The notes under the pieces: model-generated
The model's input: only the letters and a program-made list of their open reading frames with translations
What the model was told of the DNA's origin: nothing
Databases searched by the model: none
Part shown: piece after piece, positions 63,531-64,000 of the stretch
How positions within the stretch are numbered: the first letter of the stretch is position 1
Layout: every line of letters starts with the position of its first letter
Source of the DNA: Verrucomicrobiia bacterium
Lineage (GTDB): Bacteria; Verrucomicrobiota; Verrucomicrobiia; Verrucomicrobiales; DEV007
Length of the DNA stretch: 64,000 bases
Assembly (NCBI GenBank): GCA_030425385.1
Contig: JAUIAH010000002.1
Span: forward strand, 1-64,000
Direction of reading: 5' to 3'
Program-made: the position numbers and the translations under genes

Positions 63531-64000
63531 CTACCCCGTGAAGATTCGCACAGGCTGATCCAACCCAAAGCCCCGGAAATACCCGACATAGTGAAAGTAA
63601 GCCGGAGCAGCCAGAAGGAGACTATCAAAGCGATCAAGCAGCCCTCCATGGCCCGGCAAAGTATTTCCAATGTCCTTGATCCCAAGATCGCGCTTGATGG
63701 ATGACAACATGAGATCGCCAAACTGGCCCGAAAGACTGATGACAAGCCCCAACCCTAACAAGGCGGGCATCTTTCCCAGCGCCGTGCCAGAGAAGACCCA
63801 TTGCCCTAGCATGACGACGAGGCCTGTCGTCATCACCATCGCGCCAAGAGCACCTCCCACCGTTTTCCCAGGACTTGTGCGCGGTGCCAGTTTGCGTCTT
63901 CCTATCAGTTTCCCACTAAGATAGGCAAAGATGTCATTCATCTCCACGGTGACTAGCAAGAGCAGGAGAATGGGCCGATAATCGCGATCATTGGCCAGAT
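63531..64000 (-). CDS. cdsA: Phosphatidate cytidylyltransferase, C-terminal part (5' end outside window)
   Basis: The frame is open to the right edge (upstream of an internal ATG at 63959), so only the last 155 or so residues are seen. The CdsA block is clear: EMNDIFAYLSGKLIG, APRTSPGKTVGGALGA, SLSGQFGDLMLSSIKRD and the signature DIGNTLPGHGGLLDRFDSLL. Several hydrophobic segments alternate. It makes CDP-diacylglycerol from phosphatidic acid and CTP in the inner membrane. Couples with plsC downstream. Confidence 0.92.
   Translation of the reverse strand, partial: LANDRDYRPILLLLLVTVEMNDIFAYLSGKLIGRRKLAPRTSPGKTVGGALGAMVMTTGLVVMLGQWVFSGTALGKMPALLGLGLVISLSGQFGDLMLSSIKRDLGIKDIGNTLPGHGGLLDRFDSLLLAAPAYFHYVGYFRGFGLDQPVRIFTG

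Noticed and set aside
1-64000. tRNA, rRNA, tmRNA, RNase P RNA or riboswitch
   Set aside because: No cloverleaf or conserved RNA motif was recognised in the short gaps; a covariance-model search would be needed to be certain.

Overview
The window looks like a chromosomal segment of a Verrucomicrobiota (PVC superphylum) bacterium, of moderately high GC content (roughly 57-60% by eye). The evidence is the mixture of gene families: two large planctomycete-type cytochrome c/DUF1549/DUF1553 proteins, each with a DUF1501 partner, a DUF1080 protein, a Ser/Thr kinase fused to WD40-like repeats, an exosortase, two IS200-like REP-associated transposases, and the rpmH-rnpA-yidD-yidC-khpB block. No rRNA, tRNA, CRISPR array, prophage or plasmid function was seen. 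Coding density is very high: genes often overlap by 1-25 bases and no gap exceeds about 250 bases. The first and last genes are cut by the window edges.

Layout, left half. 1-4.4 kb: the end of an envelope operon holding a Gln/Gly-repeat protein, a membrane VWA/amidotransferase-like protein and a secreted caspase-fold protein with Ser in place of the catalytic Cys. 4.4-10.8 kb: two small exported proteins, FabF, an FtsX-type ABC exporter and a small HTH protein. 11-16.7 kb: folP diverges from a co-directional run of an Aas-like acyl-activating enzyme, an RDD membrane protein, a MidA/NDUFAF7-type methyltransferase and an exosortase. 16.8-17.8 kb: transposase RayT-1. 18-30 kb: two DUF1553/DUF1501 pairs facing each other around a fungal STR2-like cystathionine gamma-synthase and a Tat-exported sugar isomerase-like protein. 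30-31.4 kb: a secreted protein and an exported peroxiredoxin.

Layout, right half. 31.4-35.8 kb: the membrane-insertion and RNase P block plus a polyprenyl diphosphate synthase. 35.8-37 kb: a 77-base near-perfect hairpin directly before RayT-2. 37-42 kb: a DUF1080 protein, two PilT/PilU-type ATPases, a small basic protein, a hydroxyacid dehydrogenase, a pseudouridine synthase and a very small pilin-like ORF. 42-46 kb: a lipoprotein, a PL14-like secreted protein, a site-2-type protease and a TrkH-type K+ transporter. 46-50.1 kb: a sugar-acid cassette of permease, dehydratase and aldolase-family lyase. 50.2-54 kb: a DUF2203 protein, a Kdo-kinase-like protein, a membrane protein and RecQ. 54-57.8 kb: two overlapping, dissimilar membrane-associated GTPases resembling paired bacterial dynamin-like proteins. 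57.9-62.8 kb: the kinase-WD40 protein and an exported repeat protein. 62.8-64 kb: PlsC and CdsA of phospholipid synthesis.

Envelope functions dominate: lipid synthesis (FabF, Aas-like protein, PlsC, CdsA, polyprenyl synthase), membrane insertion, sorting (exosortase), export and membrane remodelling. The best candidates for something undescribed are the GTPase pair, the hairpin-RayT-2 unit, the cysteine-less caspase-fold protein in its VWA operon, the minimal pilin-like ORF, and a strongly over-represented hexamer (CTAACA/TGTTAG) seen across the window.
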